Origin: Nitrospira lenta
GTDB taxonomy: Bacteria > Nitrospirota > Nitrospiria > Nitrospirales > Nitrospiraceae
NCBI GenBank assembly: GCA_945865525.1
Contig: CAMBDY010000004.1
Location: forward strand, 42,471 to 106,470
DNA: 64,000 nt
Reading direction: 5' to 3'
Shown here in pieces: positions 16,700 through 25,284 of the stretch (position 1 is the first letter of the stretch; every line of letters begins with the position of its first letter). Both the position numbers and the translations under genes were made by a program. The notes beneath the pieces are model-generated. The model was not told the DNA's origin, made no database searches, and saw only the letters and a program-made list of their open reading frames with translations.

Positions 16700-17233
16700 T
16701 TACTGCTTTTTTTTAGCACGTACTAGATTCGTCGTCCCGGCCATGACGACCACCTGCGTCTGAGCAGAGAAGACCTCATCGATACGCTGTCTCCCATTGC
16801 TCGTCAGAATGATCAGTCCGTGATGGCGCTCAATTCGCTGCAAGAAATGCGCAACTCTTTCATTCGCAGATCGGTCACGCGTATCTGCGGCCGGCGTGCG
16901 CTTCCCGAACAAAGCGTCCACTTCATCGAAGAAGAGGATCGCGCCACTCGACTCCGCTTTATCGAACACATCGTTCAAATTCTTTTGTGTTTCACCGATG
17001 TATGTGCTCACCACGGCCGATAAATCTACCCTGAACAAATCTACCTTCAAGGTATCTCCCAAGGTCTCGGCCGCTTTCCTCCGGCGCAGCGCCGTGGAAC
17101 CCGACAGGATCAGGACCGCGGCCAATGAGGCGTTGCGCCTCTTCACCCGTCGAGCCGACGTTGCCTGCTTTTTCACTGCAGTCTTCTTGACGACAAACTT
17201 CTTGTTCTTTGCTCTCGCGACCTTAGCTGCCAT
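16700..17233 (-). CDS. truncated AAA-like protein with degenerate P-loop and basic N-terminal tail
   Basis: 177 residues from ATG 17233, which has GGAG upstream; a GTG start at 17263 is possible. Residues 1-35 are Lys/Arg-rich, like histone or nucleoid-protein tails. The rest aligns by eye to the core of AAA ATPases next to the CDC48/FtsH-type small domain: Walker B ILFFDEVDALFGKR (D103, E104), the ERVAHFLQRIERHHGLIILTSN block with sensor-1 Asn, and DEVF. But the P-loop region reads SGSTALRRRKAAE instead of GPPGTGKT, and the arginine-finger and lid parts are missing after sensor 1. It should not bind or hydrolyse ATP in the usual way. It is either a decayed gene or a repurposed scaffold. Confidence 0.7.
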   Translation of the reverse strand: MAAKVARAKNKKFVVKKTAVKKQATSARRVKRRNASLAAVLILSGSTALRRRKAAETLGDTLKVDLFRVDLSAVVSTYIGETQKNLNDVFDKAESSGAILFFDEVDALFGKRTPAADTRDRSANERVAHFLQRIERHHGLIILTSNGRQRIDEVFSAQTQVVVMAGTTNLVRAKKKQ

Positions 17234-17341
17234 GTACTCCACGCTCCTCTTGATACGATTCACTGAGTTAAACGCCTAGCCTTCTTCAATCTCCTTCGCG
17301 GGTCTCCGTACTACGCAGCGCACCTAGCCAGTCTCGCCCTC

Positions 17342-18805
17342 TTACCACCCTAGAGCCCACCGGTGTCCATTTTTTTCGAGTAACGCATCCGCCTCGCTCG
17401 GCCCCCAGCACCCGGCGGTGTAGAAATGGATCATTTTCTCCCCGGCCAACAACGGAGCGTAGAGGCGCCAAGCCGTTTCGGTAAATTCTGCACTGACAAA
17501 GAGGGTCTGATCGCCGATCATCACGTCACGCAGAAGGGTCTCGTAAGCTTCTGGGAGTTGGCCAAAGGCTTTCCCATAGTCGAACTGCAGCGCATGCTCG
17601 CTCAGTTGGAATGGCCTCCCTGGACTCTTCACGGAAAAACAAAGCGAGAATCCTTCATTCGGCTGGAGTGTGATCAGTAACTTATTAGGCGGGATGCTGC
17701 CGGGGTCGAGCGAGCGAAAAACTTGGGTGGGCGCCTCGCGAAAGGTCACCACAATTTGGGTCAGTTTACGCGGAAACCGTTTCCCCGTCCTCAGATAAAA
17801 AGGCACGCCCTTCCAGCGCCAGTTGTGAATTTCTGCTTTCAGCGCGACATAGGTCTCCGTGTTGGAATCCTTCGGGACCCCCTGCTCCTCGCGATAGCCG
17901 AGAATCGTCTGGTCTCCGATCTGCCAGGCCTTGTACTGACCAAAAACGACATCCTGCTGCGTAATCGGCACAATAGAATGAAGTACTTTTAGTTTTTCAC
18001 TCTGAATCGCCGCCGCATCGAACGACACCGGCACTTCCATCGCGATGACGGTCATGAGTTGGGTCAGATGGTTCTGAACCATGTCACGGAATGCCCCAGC
18101 CTGCTGATAGTAGGCCCCCCGATGCTCCATGCCGAGGTCTTCGGCGACAGTAATCTGAATATTCTCGATGCGCTCACGGTTCCAGAGCGATTCAAAAATC
18201 GGGTTAGCAAAGCGAAACGCGAGGAGATTCTGCACCGTCTCCTTCCCCAGATAATGATCGATACGGTAGATCTGGGACTCGTCAATATATTGATGCAGCG
18301 TCGTATTCAGACCCCGAGCTGAATCAAGGTCGTGACCGAATGGTTTCTCGAACACGACGCGAACCCACCCATGGCTCTTGAGAAGCCCGGCCTGGTCCAG
18401 CCGTTCCATTGTGGTAGAGACCCGCTCCGAGGGCAACGCCAAATAGAACACCCGGTTCTCTGGCATCTTGTGGATGCGCTCCAACCGCCGGATGTACTGG
18501 GCCAATGCTTCATAATCTTGCGGCTGCCCTTCATGCAGCGTCTGATAGAAGAGACATTCCTCGCACCAGGCGCGCAACTCTGTTTCGTTCTGCCAGCCAG
18601 CTTGCTGCAGAGCTTCGAAGGCCCGGAGCTGAAATCCCTCTTCGCCCATCTCCGGCAGAGCGGCCCCGACGATCAGAATATTGCGCGTTTCGAGGATCCC
18701 CTGATCCCGCAGATGGTACAGCGCTGGGAGGAGCTTTCGGCGCGTCAAATCGCCGGTGGCACCAAGAATGACAAAGACGTGAGGCTCAACGCCGCGTTGC
18801 GACAT
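17342..18805 (-). CDS. zwf: glucose-6-phosphate 1-dehydrogenase
   Basis: 487 residues. The NADP-binding motif is ILGATGDLTRRKLLPAL at the N-terminus, and the substrate/catalytic motif RIDHYLGKE lies near residue 180. Other family strings are VFEKPFGHDL, GYREEQGVPKDSNTETYVAL and PFYLRTGKRF. It opens the oxidative pentose phosphate pathway, making NADPH and 6-phosphogluconolactone. The usual partners pgl and gnd are not adjacent. It is separated from the cytochrome gene upstream by 53 bases in the same direction and could be read from the same transcript, although the functions are unrelated. Confidence 0.96.
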   Translation of the reverse strand: MSQRGVEPHVFVILGATGDLTRRKLLPALYHLRDQGILETRNILIVGAALPEMGEEGFQLRAFEALQQAGWQNETELRAWCEECLFYQTLHEGQPQDYEALAQYIRRLERIHKMPENRVFYLALPSERVSTTMERLDQAGLLKSHGWVRVVFEKPFGHDLDSARGLNTTLHQYIDESQIYRIDHYLGKETVQNLLAFRFANPIFESLWNRERIENIQITVAEDLGMEHRGAYYQQAGAFRDMVQNHLTQLMTVIAMEVPVSFDAAAIQSEKLKVLHSIVPITQQDVVFGQYKAWQIGDQTILGYREEQGVPKDSNTETYVALKAEIHNWRWKGVPFYLRTGKRFPRKLTQIVVTFREAPTQVFRSLDPGSIPPNKLLITLQPNEGFSLCFSVKSPGRPFQLSEHALQFDYGKAFGQLPEAYETLLRDVMIGDQTLFVSAEFTETAWRLYAPLLAGEKMIHFYTAGCWGPSEADALLEKNGHRWALGW

Positions 18806-18858
18806 CCGAGAATTCTCCTATAAGTTGAAGCTCCACGCAGAGACGTGAGGATGCTATA

Positions 18859-19461
18859 TCACAACGTTTTTAGCCAGGCCAGAATATTGGCAATCTCCTG
18901 CCGGCTCAACGTATGTTCCCAGGCAGGCATCCCACCACGTCCATAGAGGAGGGTCTGCCAAAATCGCTCTGAGTTGAGAATGGGATTTCCAGCCAGCTTG
19001 GGCCCAAACCCTCCTCTGGCCCCCGATCCATGACAGCCTTGGCAATTGTTGGCAAAGACACCCGCACCCTCCTGCGAGATTCCGCTCGGACGCTCTTGAA
19101 TCACGAGAGGCTCAGCCTGTAGCGGCTCCGCCGCCCCAATCTCATTAAGCGTGACCGAAGCTGGTGCGGTCTGATGGAACCTGGTTGCAAGAAACTCTAC
19201 CAACAGAACGGCCTCTTCCTCTGACAGCTCCGCGCCCCACTGAACCATTTTGCCAACCGTGCCCTGCCACTGTGACCGGTTTAATCGTTGCTGCGTAATC
19301 AAATCCGTACTGTGACAACTGCCGCAGCGAGCGATGACGACCCCTTCTGCCCGCGCAGCCATCCCCGCACGCTCATCCGGCGCTGCCCCTGTCTGACCGT
19401 ACAGCAGCAGCAGCGCCAACCCGGGTAGACCAATGGCGGTAACGGACAAGACCGATCTCAT
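18859..19461 (-). CDS. sorB: diheme cytochrome c, electron acceptor of the sulfite dehydrogenase
   Basis: 200 residues with a signal peptide (IGLPGLALLLLYGQTGAA) and two CxxCH haem c sites: CGSCH in ARCGSCHSTDLITQQR and CQGCH in FANNCQGCHGSGARGGFGP. The second domain has the class I ending GGMPAWEHTLSRQEIANILAWL with the axial Met. It overlaps the molybdopterin enzyme gene by 4 bases (ATG inside the TGA region), which indicates translational coupling. This suggests a SorAB-type pair in which the cytochrome takes electrons from sulfite oxidation. SorB of Starkeya is monohaem, so the diheme form here is a variant. The location is periplasmic. Confidence 0.85.
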   Translation of the reverse strand: MRSVLSVTAIGLPGLALLLLYGQTGAAPDERAGMAARAEGVVIARCGSCHSTDLITQQRLNRSQWQGTVGKMVQWGAELSEEEAVLLVEFLATRFHQTAPASVTLNEIGAAEPLQAEPLVIQERPSGISQEGAGVFANNCQGCHGSGARGGFGPKLAGNPILNSERFWQTLLYGRGGMPAWEHTLSRQEIANILAWLKTL

Positions 19462-20684
19462 TCAGCCACCATCACGCGCACACGATCCCATCCGTTCCAG
19501 AGAAATCCGCTGGGACCCCAGGGACTCGTTTCTGGTTGCGTTATACCGCGATCATCAGTCGCACGAGAGAAAATTGTCTTCTGGCCGGAAGTCGCTTGCC
19601 AAATGTACTGCCACTGGCGCCAGGCATAGGGCAAATCTTCGCCAATCATACGCGCGGGCTCCCATGTGCGCCCCTCGTCAAGCGAAACCTCGACCATCAC
19701 AATCGTGCCTTCGCCGGTCCACGCCACCCCCTGAATCATGACAGGACCAGACTTGAGAGAAGCGCTTTCGCGCGGCTGCGCGATCAGCGACTTCACGACC
19801 ATCAGTTCCACCGGCTTGAGATCACTAGCTGCGATCGTCTCGCCAGGTGTGACCGGCCTCGTGGGATACCGGTAGGCAGTTTGCATATAGTAGCCTTGGG
19901 CTTCATCGTACCGGACAGTAATGTCGGTGAGCCACTTGATGCAGGAGTTCGCCATCCACCCTGGCGTGATGACGCGCAGCGGCCCTCCATGCAATAGTGG
20001 CAAGGGACGGCCGTTCATCTCATAAGCCAAGATCGTATCGTGGTGCAGCGCCTTCTCGATCGGAATACTGCGCACGAATGGCGGAACCGTCCCCGCACCC
20101 GGATGGTCGGCCCCTTGGAACTGGACATGCCGCCCGTTCGTCTGTAGACCGGATTTTTTTAACACATCCACCAGCCGCACCCCGGTCCAGCGCGCATTCC
20201 CCACCGCCCCTTGCTCCCACTGCACGCCAGGAACTTTCGGCCGATACGAGGCCCGGCCGTTCCCGCTACATTGCACAACTGCGGTGATGGTGATGGCTTC
20301 AAATTGTTTCAGGTCCTGCCGCGTGAAGGTCAACGGTTGCTCAACCAGACCGGCCACGCGCAATCGCCAGTTTTCATCAGAGAGCTGTTCTAGCGGAGGG
20401 GGACTGAAGTGGCTACGGAGAAAAAAGCGAGAGTTAGGCGTAAGGTAGGCTACAAACTCCTCCACTGGGGTTTCCGCATCCAACGGCCGCGCCACCCGCG
20501 TAATCAGACGGTCAGTCTCATCACTCTGAGCCGCCCGCTCCCTAGCCTGTACCACAGGGACCGCCGGGCCCAGCGCAAGCGTCAGACCTAGCCCTTGGAT
20601 GATCCGTCGCAGCACAGTCCGCCGCGACAGCACCCGGACTACATGGCCTTTGGTCACGCTGGCCTCCCCATCAGCATTCAGCAT
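19458..20684 (-). CDS. sorA: sulfite dehydrogenase, molybdopterin subunit (SorA/sulfite-oxidase family)
   Basis: 408 residues from ATG 20684; a TTG at 20708 sits too close to an AGGAGG to be an easy choice, so the start is uncertain. A twin-arginine signal (LSRRTVLRRIIQGLGL) exports the folded protein. The Mo-ligand cysteine is in VVQCSGNGRASY, and the Moco domain shows HGGPLRVITPGWMANSCIKWL. A C-terminal dimerisation domain (VEVSLDEGRTWEPA, then YAWRQWQYIW) completes the sulfite oxidase fold. It oxidises sulfite to sulfate in the periplasm and passes electrons to the coupled diheme cytochrome. Related non-sulfite enzymes (YedY type) lack this dimer domain, which supports the call. Confidence 0.9.
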   Translation of the reverse strand: MLNADGEASVTKGHVVRVLSRRTVLRRIIQGLGLTLALGPAVPVVQARERAAQSDETDRLITRVARPLDAETPVEEFVAYLTPNSRFFLRSHFSPPPLEQLSDENWRLRVAGLVEQPLTFTRQDLKQFEAITITAVVQCSGNGRASYRPKVPGVQWEQGAVGNARWTGVRLVDVLKKSGLQTNGRHVQFQGADHPGAGTVPPFVRSIPIEKALHHDTILAYEMNGRPLPLLHGGPLRVITPGWMANSCIKWLTDITVRYDEAQGYYMQTAYRYPTRPVTPGETIAASDLKPVELMVVKSLIAQPRESASLKSGPVMIQGVAWTGEGTIVMVEVSLDEGRTWEPARMIGEDLPYAWRQWQYIWQATSGQKTIFSRATDDRGITQPETSPWGPSGFLWNGWDRVRVMVAE

Positions 20685-20965
20685 CCCCACCCTTTGGTCA
20701 TACCACAATCCTCCTCTTAATTACTAAGAGCCAGAAGCGAAGTATTGGTCTCAAGGGGGGGGCAATCGTCCATCCTATTGCAAAATGCCACGCGCGAACC
20801 GGCGAGCGTAAAAACAACTACCCTAAGCTGCCAGCGTCAGGATAATTCAGGCAACTGCGCAGGATATGCATGCAACGGTGGAGCTAGGTGATCGACGGAA
20901 CAGTTGGGGCGATTCCTGACCGACAGAGGACCCTAGTCCTCTATCGGTCAGATCGAAAAAGAAGC

Positions 20966-21637
20966 TTACTTTACCCTGGAAAAGTCGGCAGGGATTTTCA
21001 CTTCTTTTCCGTCCTGCAGATTGATAACGAACACGGACGCCGCGTTGGGATCGAATTTCTCATAGGCAAACCGCGCGGTAAAACGCGAGCGGTAGGCCGG
21101 CCCGCTGCCCTCGTTCTTGCGACCACGGTCAGCAGTGGCAATATCAATAGGCGTGATCTTTTTGGGGCCTTGCTGCAACTCGATCAAGGCGCGTTCGGCA
21201 AAATATTCGTCATCGCCGCAGAGTTGCACTTCAATCTCCATATTCGACATGCCCACGACTTTCTTGATGAACTCGTCGGGCATGCGTACCTCCGTCTTCC
21301 GCTTCTTGGACTCCATCGCTTCCTGCCGGCCAAAGGCTTCCAGCCGATACCGCTTGGTCCGGAGGATGGCGCTAGCGCCACACGAGTCTTTCGCAGGATC
21401 GGCTCCGACCCGCGTGACCGTCGAGGCATGCTGGAGGATTTGCTTGACTTCTTCCTGACTATTGGCCTTCTCCATCGGCGTCCGCCCTGCCGCCAAGGCC
21501 TTCTCCGCCTCTTCCGGGGAAAAATTCAGGTCGATCGCCAAGGCCGGACAAAGACCGACCACCATCAAGAGGCCCACGCCGACACAGGTGGCAACTCCAC
21601 TCACTCGCACCACAGATGCCCGACCTTTGACAATCAT
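20966..21637 (-). CDS. secreted protein of unknown function
   Basis: 223 residues from the ATG at 21637, preceded by GGAGGAAGTT; a longer open frame begins at 21709 but would bury the signal peptide. The N-terminus (VVRVSGVATCVGVGLLMVVGLCPALA) is a signal sequence with cleavage near ALAIDL. The mature protein carries two cysteines (DSCGASAIL and VQLCGDDEYF) that could pair, and the strings RTKRYRLEAFGRQEAMESKK and GPAYRSRFTARFAYEKFDPN. No family is recognised. It is the last gene of the minus-strand run MNIO-dusB-maf, with a 72-base gap after maf. Confidence 0.65.
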   Translation of the reverse strand: MIVKGRASVVRVSGVATCVGVGLLMVVGLCPALAIDLNFSPEEAEKALAAGRTPMEKANSQEEVKQILQHASTVTRVGADPAKDSCGASAILRTKRYRLEAFGRQEAMESKKRKTEVRMPDEFIKKVVGMSNMEIEVQLCGDDEYFAERALIELQQGPKKITPIDIATADRGRKNEGSGPAYRSRFTARFAYEKFDPNAASVFVINLQDGKEVKIPADFSRVK

Positions 21638-21709
21638 AACTTCCTCCGTACGCAACACCAAAAATGAATCACGGGGGGGCATTCTACGAAAACTCTCCCC
21701 CCTTTGCAA

Positions 21710-22342
21710 TCAATCGGAGAAGCGAGTCCAGTTAGGGTAGCGCTTGGCGGTGTACAGGGCCTCAAGATCCACCGGCAGACTCATGCCCGCTTGCGCAAGC
21801 AACCGGGCGACCAGACGGAGCGGCAACCCGACCACGGTCAAAAAGTCGCCATCGATGGACTCGATTAAGTCGCCACCTGCTCCCTGGATCGAATAGGCCC
21901 CGGCCTTGCCAAGACTTTCCCCTGTCTCCAGGTAGCCTTCATGCGCGCGCGCATCGTAGGGTTTCATCCTCACGACGGCTGAAGACAGGGCAACCTGATC
22001 AATCGCACAAACTGAACAGACGAGCGCGACCGATGTGAAGACTCGATGGTCACGGCCGGCCAAACGCCGGAGCATCGACCGCGCCTCCGCCAAATCGGCA
22101 GGCTTCCCCAACACCTCATGCGCCAGCTCAATCACCGTATCACTCCCCAACACGACAGCCTCTGGCTTGCACTGCGCCACCGATCTCGCCTTCCCCTGCG
22201 CGAAAGCTTGCACCTGCTCCCTCGCCGTCCGGCCAGGCTCCAGCCGCTCCTCAAACGAGGGACTCTGCACGTCGAACGGAATACCCAGCAGAGCGAGTAA
22301 CTCGCGGCGGCGTGGAGAGATGGAGGCCAGAATAAGCGACAT
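21710..22342 (-). CDS. maf: Maf-type nucleoside triphosphate pyrophosphatase
   Basis: 210 residues. The family signature ILASISPRRRELLALLGI is at the N-terminus, followed by SPSFEERLEPG, VVLGSDTVIEL and GKAGAYSIQGAGGDLIESIDG. Maf enzymes hydrolyse non-canonical or modified nucleotides such as dTTP, UTP, m5UTP and pseudo-UTP and have been linked to septum formation. The ATG lies directly against the dusB stop (22343), so the two genes are translated in series. Pairing of a nucleotide house-cleaning enzyme with a tRNA-uridine-modifying enzyme is functionally plausible but may be only positional. Confidence 0.94.
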   Translation of the reverse strand: MSLILASISPRRRELLALLGIPFDVQSPSFEERLEPGRTAREQVQAFAQGKARSVAQCKPEAVVLGSDTVIELAHEVLGKPADLAEARSMLRRLAGRDHRVFTSVALVCSVCAIDQVALSSAVVRMKPYDARAHEGYLETGESLGKAGAYSIQGAGGDLIESIDGDFLTVVGLPLRLVARLLAQAGMSLPVDLEALYTAKRYPNWTRFSD

Positions 22343-23518
22343 CTATAGAGCCGAGAAGGGTTGCGTCGAGGCAACGGGCTCGAACAGCAGCGGGGCGGAG
22401 ACCTCAGGGAGCGTCGCACAGGTTCTACGAAAGTTCGCCAGCACTTCTTCCACGTCGGCAGCCGACGAAACGCGGACCATGCTGGCCCGGAGCGAGGCGG
22501 CATGGGGGAATCCCTTACAGTACCACCCCAGATGTTTGCGCATCCGTCTGAACTGCTCAGTTCCACACGCCGCCTCAAACCGTCTGGCATGATCGAGCAG
22601 CAGCTCAAACCGGGTATCAAGTGATGGCGTACCCGGTTCCGGCCCTCCTCCAGGGAGCTGCTGCTGTAGCAGGGCTCGCGCCACCTCTTTCTGTTGAAAG
22701 AACCAGGGGGCACCGAGAGTGGCTCGGCCCACCAACACACCATCAACGCCTGTCTCGCGCACGCGACGCACGACATCCTGGAGGCTGTGCACATCGCCAT
22801 TGCCCAGCAAGAGGGTTCCACTGCCCCGCACAATCTCTGCCGCCCTGGCAATGGCACTCCAATCCGCTTCTCCTCGATACATTTGTTGCAAGGTGCGGCC
22901 ATGCAGAGAAATCACGGCCGGCTGCTCCCTGAGGAGATGCTCGATCCAGCGATGGACGATCGCCACGTCATAGCCAAGACGGGTCTTAACGGACAGGGGA
23001 ATCGTTTCGCGCACCAGCGGACGAGCAGCCTGCCGCTGCTGGTTCATCCGCTGAATGGCCTCCACTCTCCCTGGTTTGAGCCCCGCTCGCTCAAGGGTCT
23101 GGCCGGCCGCCCAATCAGCAATGCCCTGTCGAGTGGCCTGCATGATCACATGGGCCACATCCGGCGTTCGGATCAGCCCGGCTCCCGATCCCGATGAAGC
23201 AACGCTACGGGAAGGACAGCCCATATTGATGTCCAATCCGTCGAACCCCAACTCACAGACTGCATGGGCTGCCTGATAGAAGAGGTCCGGATCTTTCCCG
23301 TAAAGCTGTGCAACGACTGGACGTTCCTCCTCATGATAGACAAGGGAGTCCAGTAGGAACTCCGGCCCCCGGCAGACGTCATGCACATGCGTGAACTCCG
23401 TGAACGAGACATCCGGCTTCCCCTGCAGCGCCACGGTATGGCGAAAGGTGGCATCGGTGACCCCATCCATCGGTGCCAGGCCGATGATCGGCCCAGCCAG
23501 TGATTCCCAGAAGCTCAT
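22343..23518 (-). CDS. dusB: tRNA-dihydrouridine synthase, DusB type
   Basis: 391 residues, FMN-dependent TIM barrel. Visible motifs are GLAPMDGVTDATFR at the N-terminus, the catalytic cysteine in DINMGCPSRSVASSGSGAG, the substrate-facing Lys in SVKTRLGYD, VISLHGRTLQQMYRGEADW and LLGNGDVHSLQDV with GVLVGRATLGAPW. It reduces uridines in the D-loop of tRNA. The family is usually about 330 residues; the extra length includes an internal segment around GIADWAAGQTLERAGLKPGR. The start lies 5 bases after the stop of the MNIO-like gene, so they are almost certainly cotranscribed. Confidence 0.92.
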   Translation of the reverse strand: MSFWESLAGPIIGLAPMDGVTDATFRHTVALQGKPDVSFTEFTHVHDVCRGPEFLLDSLVYHEEERPVVAQLYGKDPDLFYQAAHAVCELGFDGLDINMGCPSRSVASSGSGAGLIRTPDVAHVIMQATRQGIADWAAGQTLERAGLKPGRVEAIQRMNQQRQAARPLVRETIPLSVKTRLGYDVAIVHRWIEHLLREQPAVISLHGRTLQQMYRGEADWSAIARAAEIVRGSGTLLLGNGDVHSLQDVVRRVRETGVDGVLVGRATLGAPWFFQQKEVARALLQQQLPGGGPEPGTPSLDTRFELLLDHARRFEAACGTEQFRRMRKHLGWYCKGFPHAASLRASMVRVSSAADVEEVLANFRRTCATLPEVSAPLLFEPVASTQPFSAL

Positions 23519-23523
23519 CAGGC

Positions 23524-25002
23524 TTATCCTATCTCCATCACAGGCCCCATTACTTCATTCGCCTCCGCATAGGCCTGCCTGAGTACAGCACTTTCCTCTT
23601 CGACGCAGGCCTCAGCCTCTGGCGCACGCTCCGCCACAAACTCGATGAACCGTTCGATCTTGAGCAGAAAAAAATCGTAGGACTGGGTGAGAGGGCGTGG
23701 CGCACGAAACCAGAAGGTCACGAACTCGGCTAGATCAACACCACGTTCCGCTATCCGTCGGCAGGTCTCCGGAAACATCTGGGTCAGATCGCCGCCCCAA
23801 TGAAGAATCTCGTAAGGCAAATAGGACGTGCGATACGCCATGAGTCCTGCCTCATCCTCAGCCATCTCCTGCCACTCAGATCCTGCCACAGGAATTTGTC
23901 CTGAAATAATCTGCGCATAGCGAGCGTAGTCATCACGCAACTGTTGTCGCGCAGATGGGCTGACCGGCTCTTGAATTGACCGAGACGGCAAGACCCGATC
24001 CGTCAGCTCAGCACCCAGACTGTTGGCCATCGTCCGCTGAACAACAGACGCGAAACGCCGAACCGCTGCTGCATATTCTTCCACCACCGTCTCAATCGAC
24101 TTGGTGTCCACTTCCAACGCCACAGCCCTCAGGCTCACGAGGTTCTGATGGGCCAGGACCTGCTCCAGCATCGTGAAGAGGACCGGTGGAATCGGGGCGG
24201 CATGGGCATCCAGCCAGGCTGGAGGCTCTGCCCTCAACTCGGCCTCACCAGCAGACTCATGATAGGCCAAGCCGGCCACATGAATTTCAACTACCCGCTC
24301 CAAAGGAAACTCATCGAGAAACTCTCTGACGAATTGCTCAAGGGGCATCCGCCGGCGGACCGTTGTGTAGCGATACACCGTCCAGAGGTGCCCGATGTCC
24401 AACACGAGACCACAGGGCACGAGATCCGTCACCAGCCGAAAAAAATGTGGGATCGTGATCCTGCCAGCTGCGAAATAGGTGAGCGGCGGTAACTCTAAGA
24501 GAAAGAGCGGCGCCGTCCCGTCCACGCGGGTACCCTGCTGATCCATCGCCTGCTGCACCGTGGCGATATTGGCCGCCACCACTTCGGCACTCAGCGGCGT
24601 ATACAACGGCGGGACATAGGTCCCAAACGAATAACCAGCCATCTGCTTCATCGCACATTCATGGTTCAGCCAAAGACTCTGTAAACAATTGAGTTGCGCG
24701 ACCATCTCGCCGACATCCTGCTGAAAGAATGGAGACGCCTGCACGTCCGGCTTGGTGATCCAGAGGCCTTCCCCGTGATAGGCCAGCGCCAGATCGGGCC
24801 ACGCCTGCCGAACCGCAGTCAGAGCGGTTGTCGTCGCCTTAAAAACCTCCAGATAGTTCGGCCTGAGTCCGCGCTCCTTGAGCTGCGCCATCAGTTCGAA
24901 TAAATCGGGAGAGTACACATCGACCGACAGGCCTATCCCCTGAGGGAGAATCGGCCTAAGGCGGCGTTGAAAATCCTGTTGTATGGTGTCGTGATTGCGC
25001 AT
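23524..25002 (-). CDS. DUF692/MNIO-type multinuclear iron oxidase-like protein with C-terminal extension
   Basis: 492 residues from ATG 25002. Residues 20-315 follow the DUF692 barrel motif by motif: YLEVF (50-54), LAYHGEGLW with H76, SLWLNHECA with H114 and E115, LLELPP with E170, LVLDIGHLW with D202 and H205, VVEIHVAG with H241, LDAHAAPIPPV with D265 and H267, and LEVD with E297. These are the positions of iron ligands in MbnB/TglH-type enzymes, which modify cysteines in RiPP peptides. Residues 350-460 form an added helical domain (LMAYRTSYLPYEILHWGGD, FFLLKIERFIEFV) that might be a built-in partner domain. No precursor peptide or separate partner gene is visible. The substrate is unknown. 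Confidence 0.8.
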   Translation of the reverse strand: MRNHDTIQQDFQRRLRPILPQGIGLSVDVYSPDLFELMAQLKERGLRPNYLEVFKATTTALTAVRQAWPDLALAYHGEGLWITKPDVQASPFFQQDVGEMVAQLNCLQSLWLNHECAMKQMAGYSFGTYVPPLYTPLSAEVVAANIATVQQAMDQQGTRVDGTAPLFLLELPPLTYFAAGRITIPHFFRLVTDLVPCGLVLDIGHLWTVYRYTTVRRRMPLEQFVREFLDEFPLERVVEIHVAGLAYHESAGEAELRAEPPAWLDAHAAPIPPVLFTMLEQVLAHQNLVSLRAVALEVDTKSIETVVEEYAAAVRRFASVVQRTMANSLGAELTDRVLPSRSIQEPVSPSARQQLRDDYARYAQIISGQIPVAGSEWQEMAEDEAGLMAYRTSYLPYEILHWGGDLTQMFPETCRRIAERGVDLAEFVTFWFRAPRPLTQSYDFFLLKIERFIEFVAERAPEAEACVEEESAVLRQAYAEANEVMGPVMEIG

Positions 25003-25284
25003 TGATCTATTCGTGCGTTGGCTTATGAATCGGTCTAGTCTATTCGCCAAACCCCTAGTTTGACAAGGAACGCCCCGGTCCAGGACGAAAACGTCCCGTC
25101 TGCTAGACTTGGCTGACGGCGCCAGAGGCAGAACCCTCATGAATCCTACGGACGCGAGTCGGAAGAGGCGTACCCCCCATGCCGAGGACCTAAAACAAGC
25201 CCTTCAAGCCTACACATCAGGCTCTCATCTCGTCATACAAGACGCTTTCGTCTCGACGAAGCATCTATGGTATGCTCCGGAACA

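Noticed and set aside
25003..25284. Search for a Cys-rich RiPP precursor beside the MNIO-type gene
   Set aside because: Short frames in this gap have no Cys-rich repeated core and no good ribosome site. No precursor could be supported.
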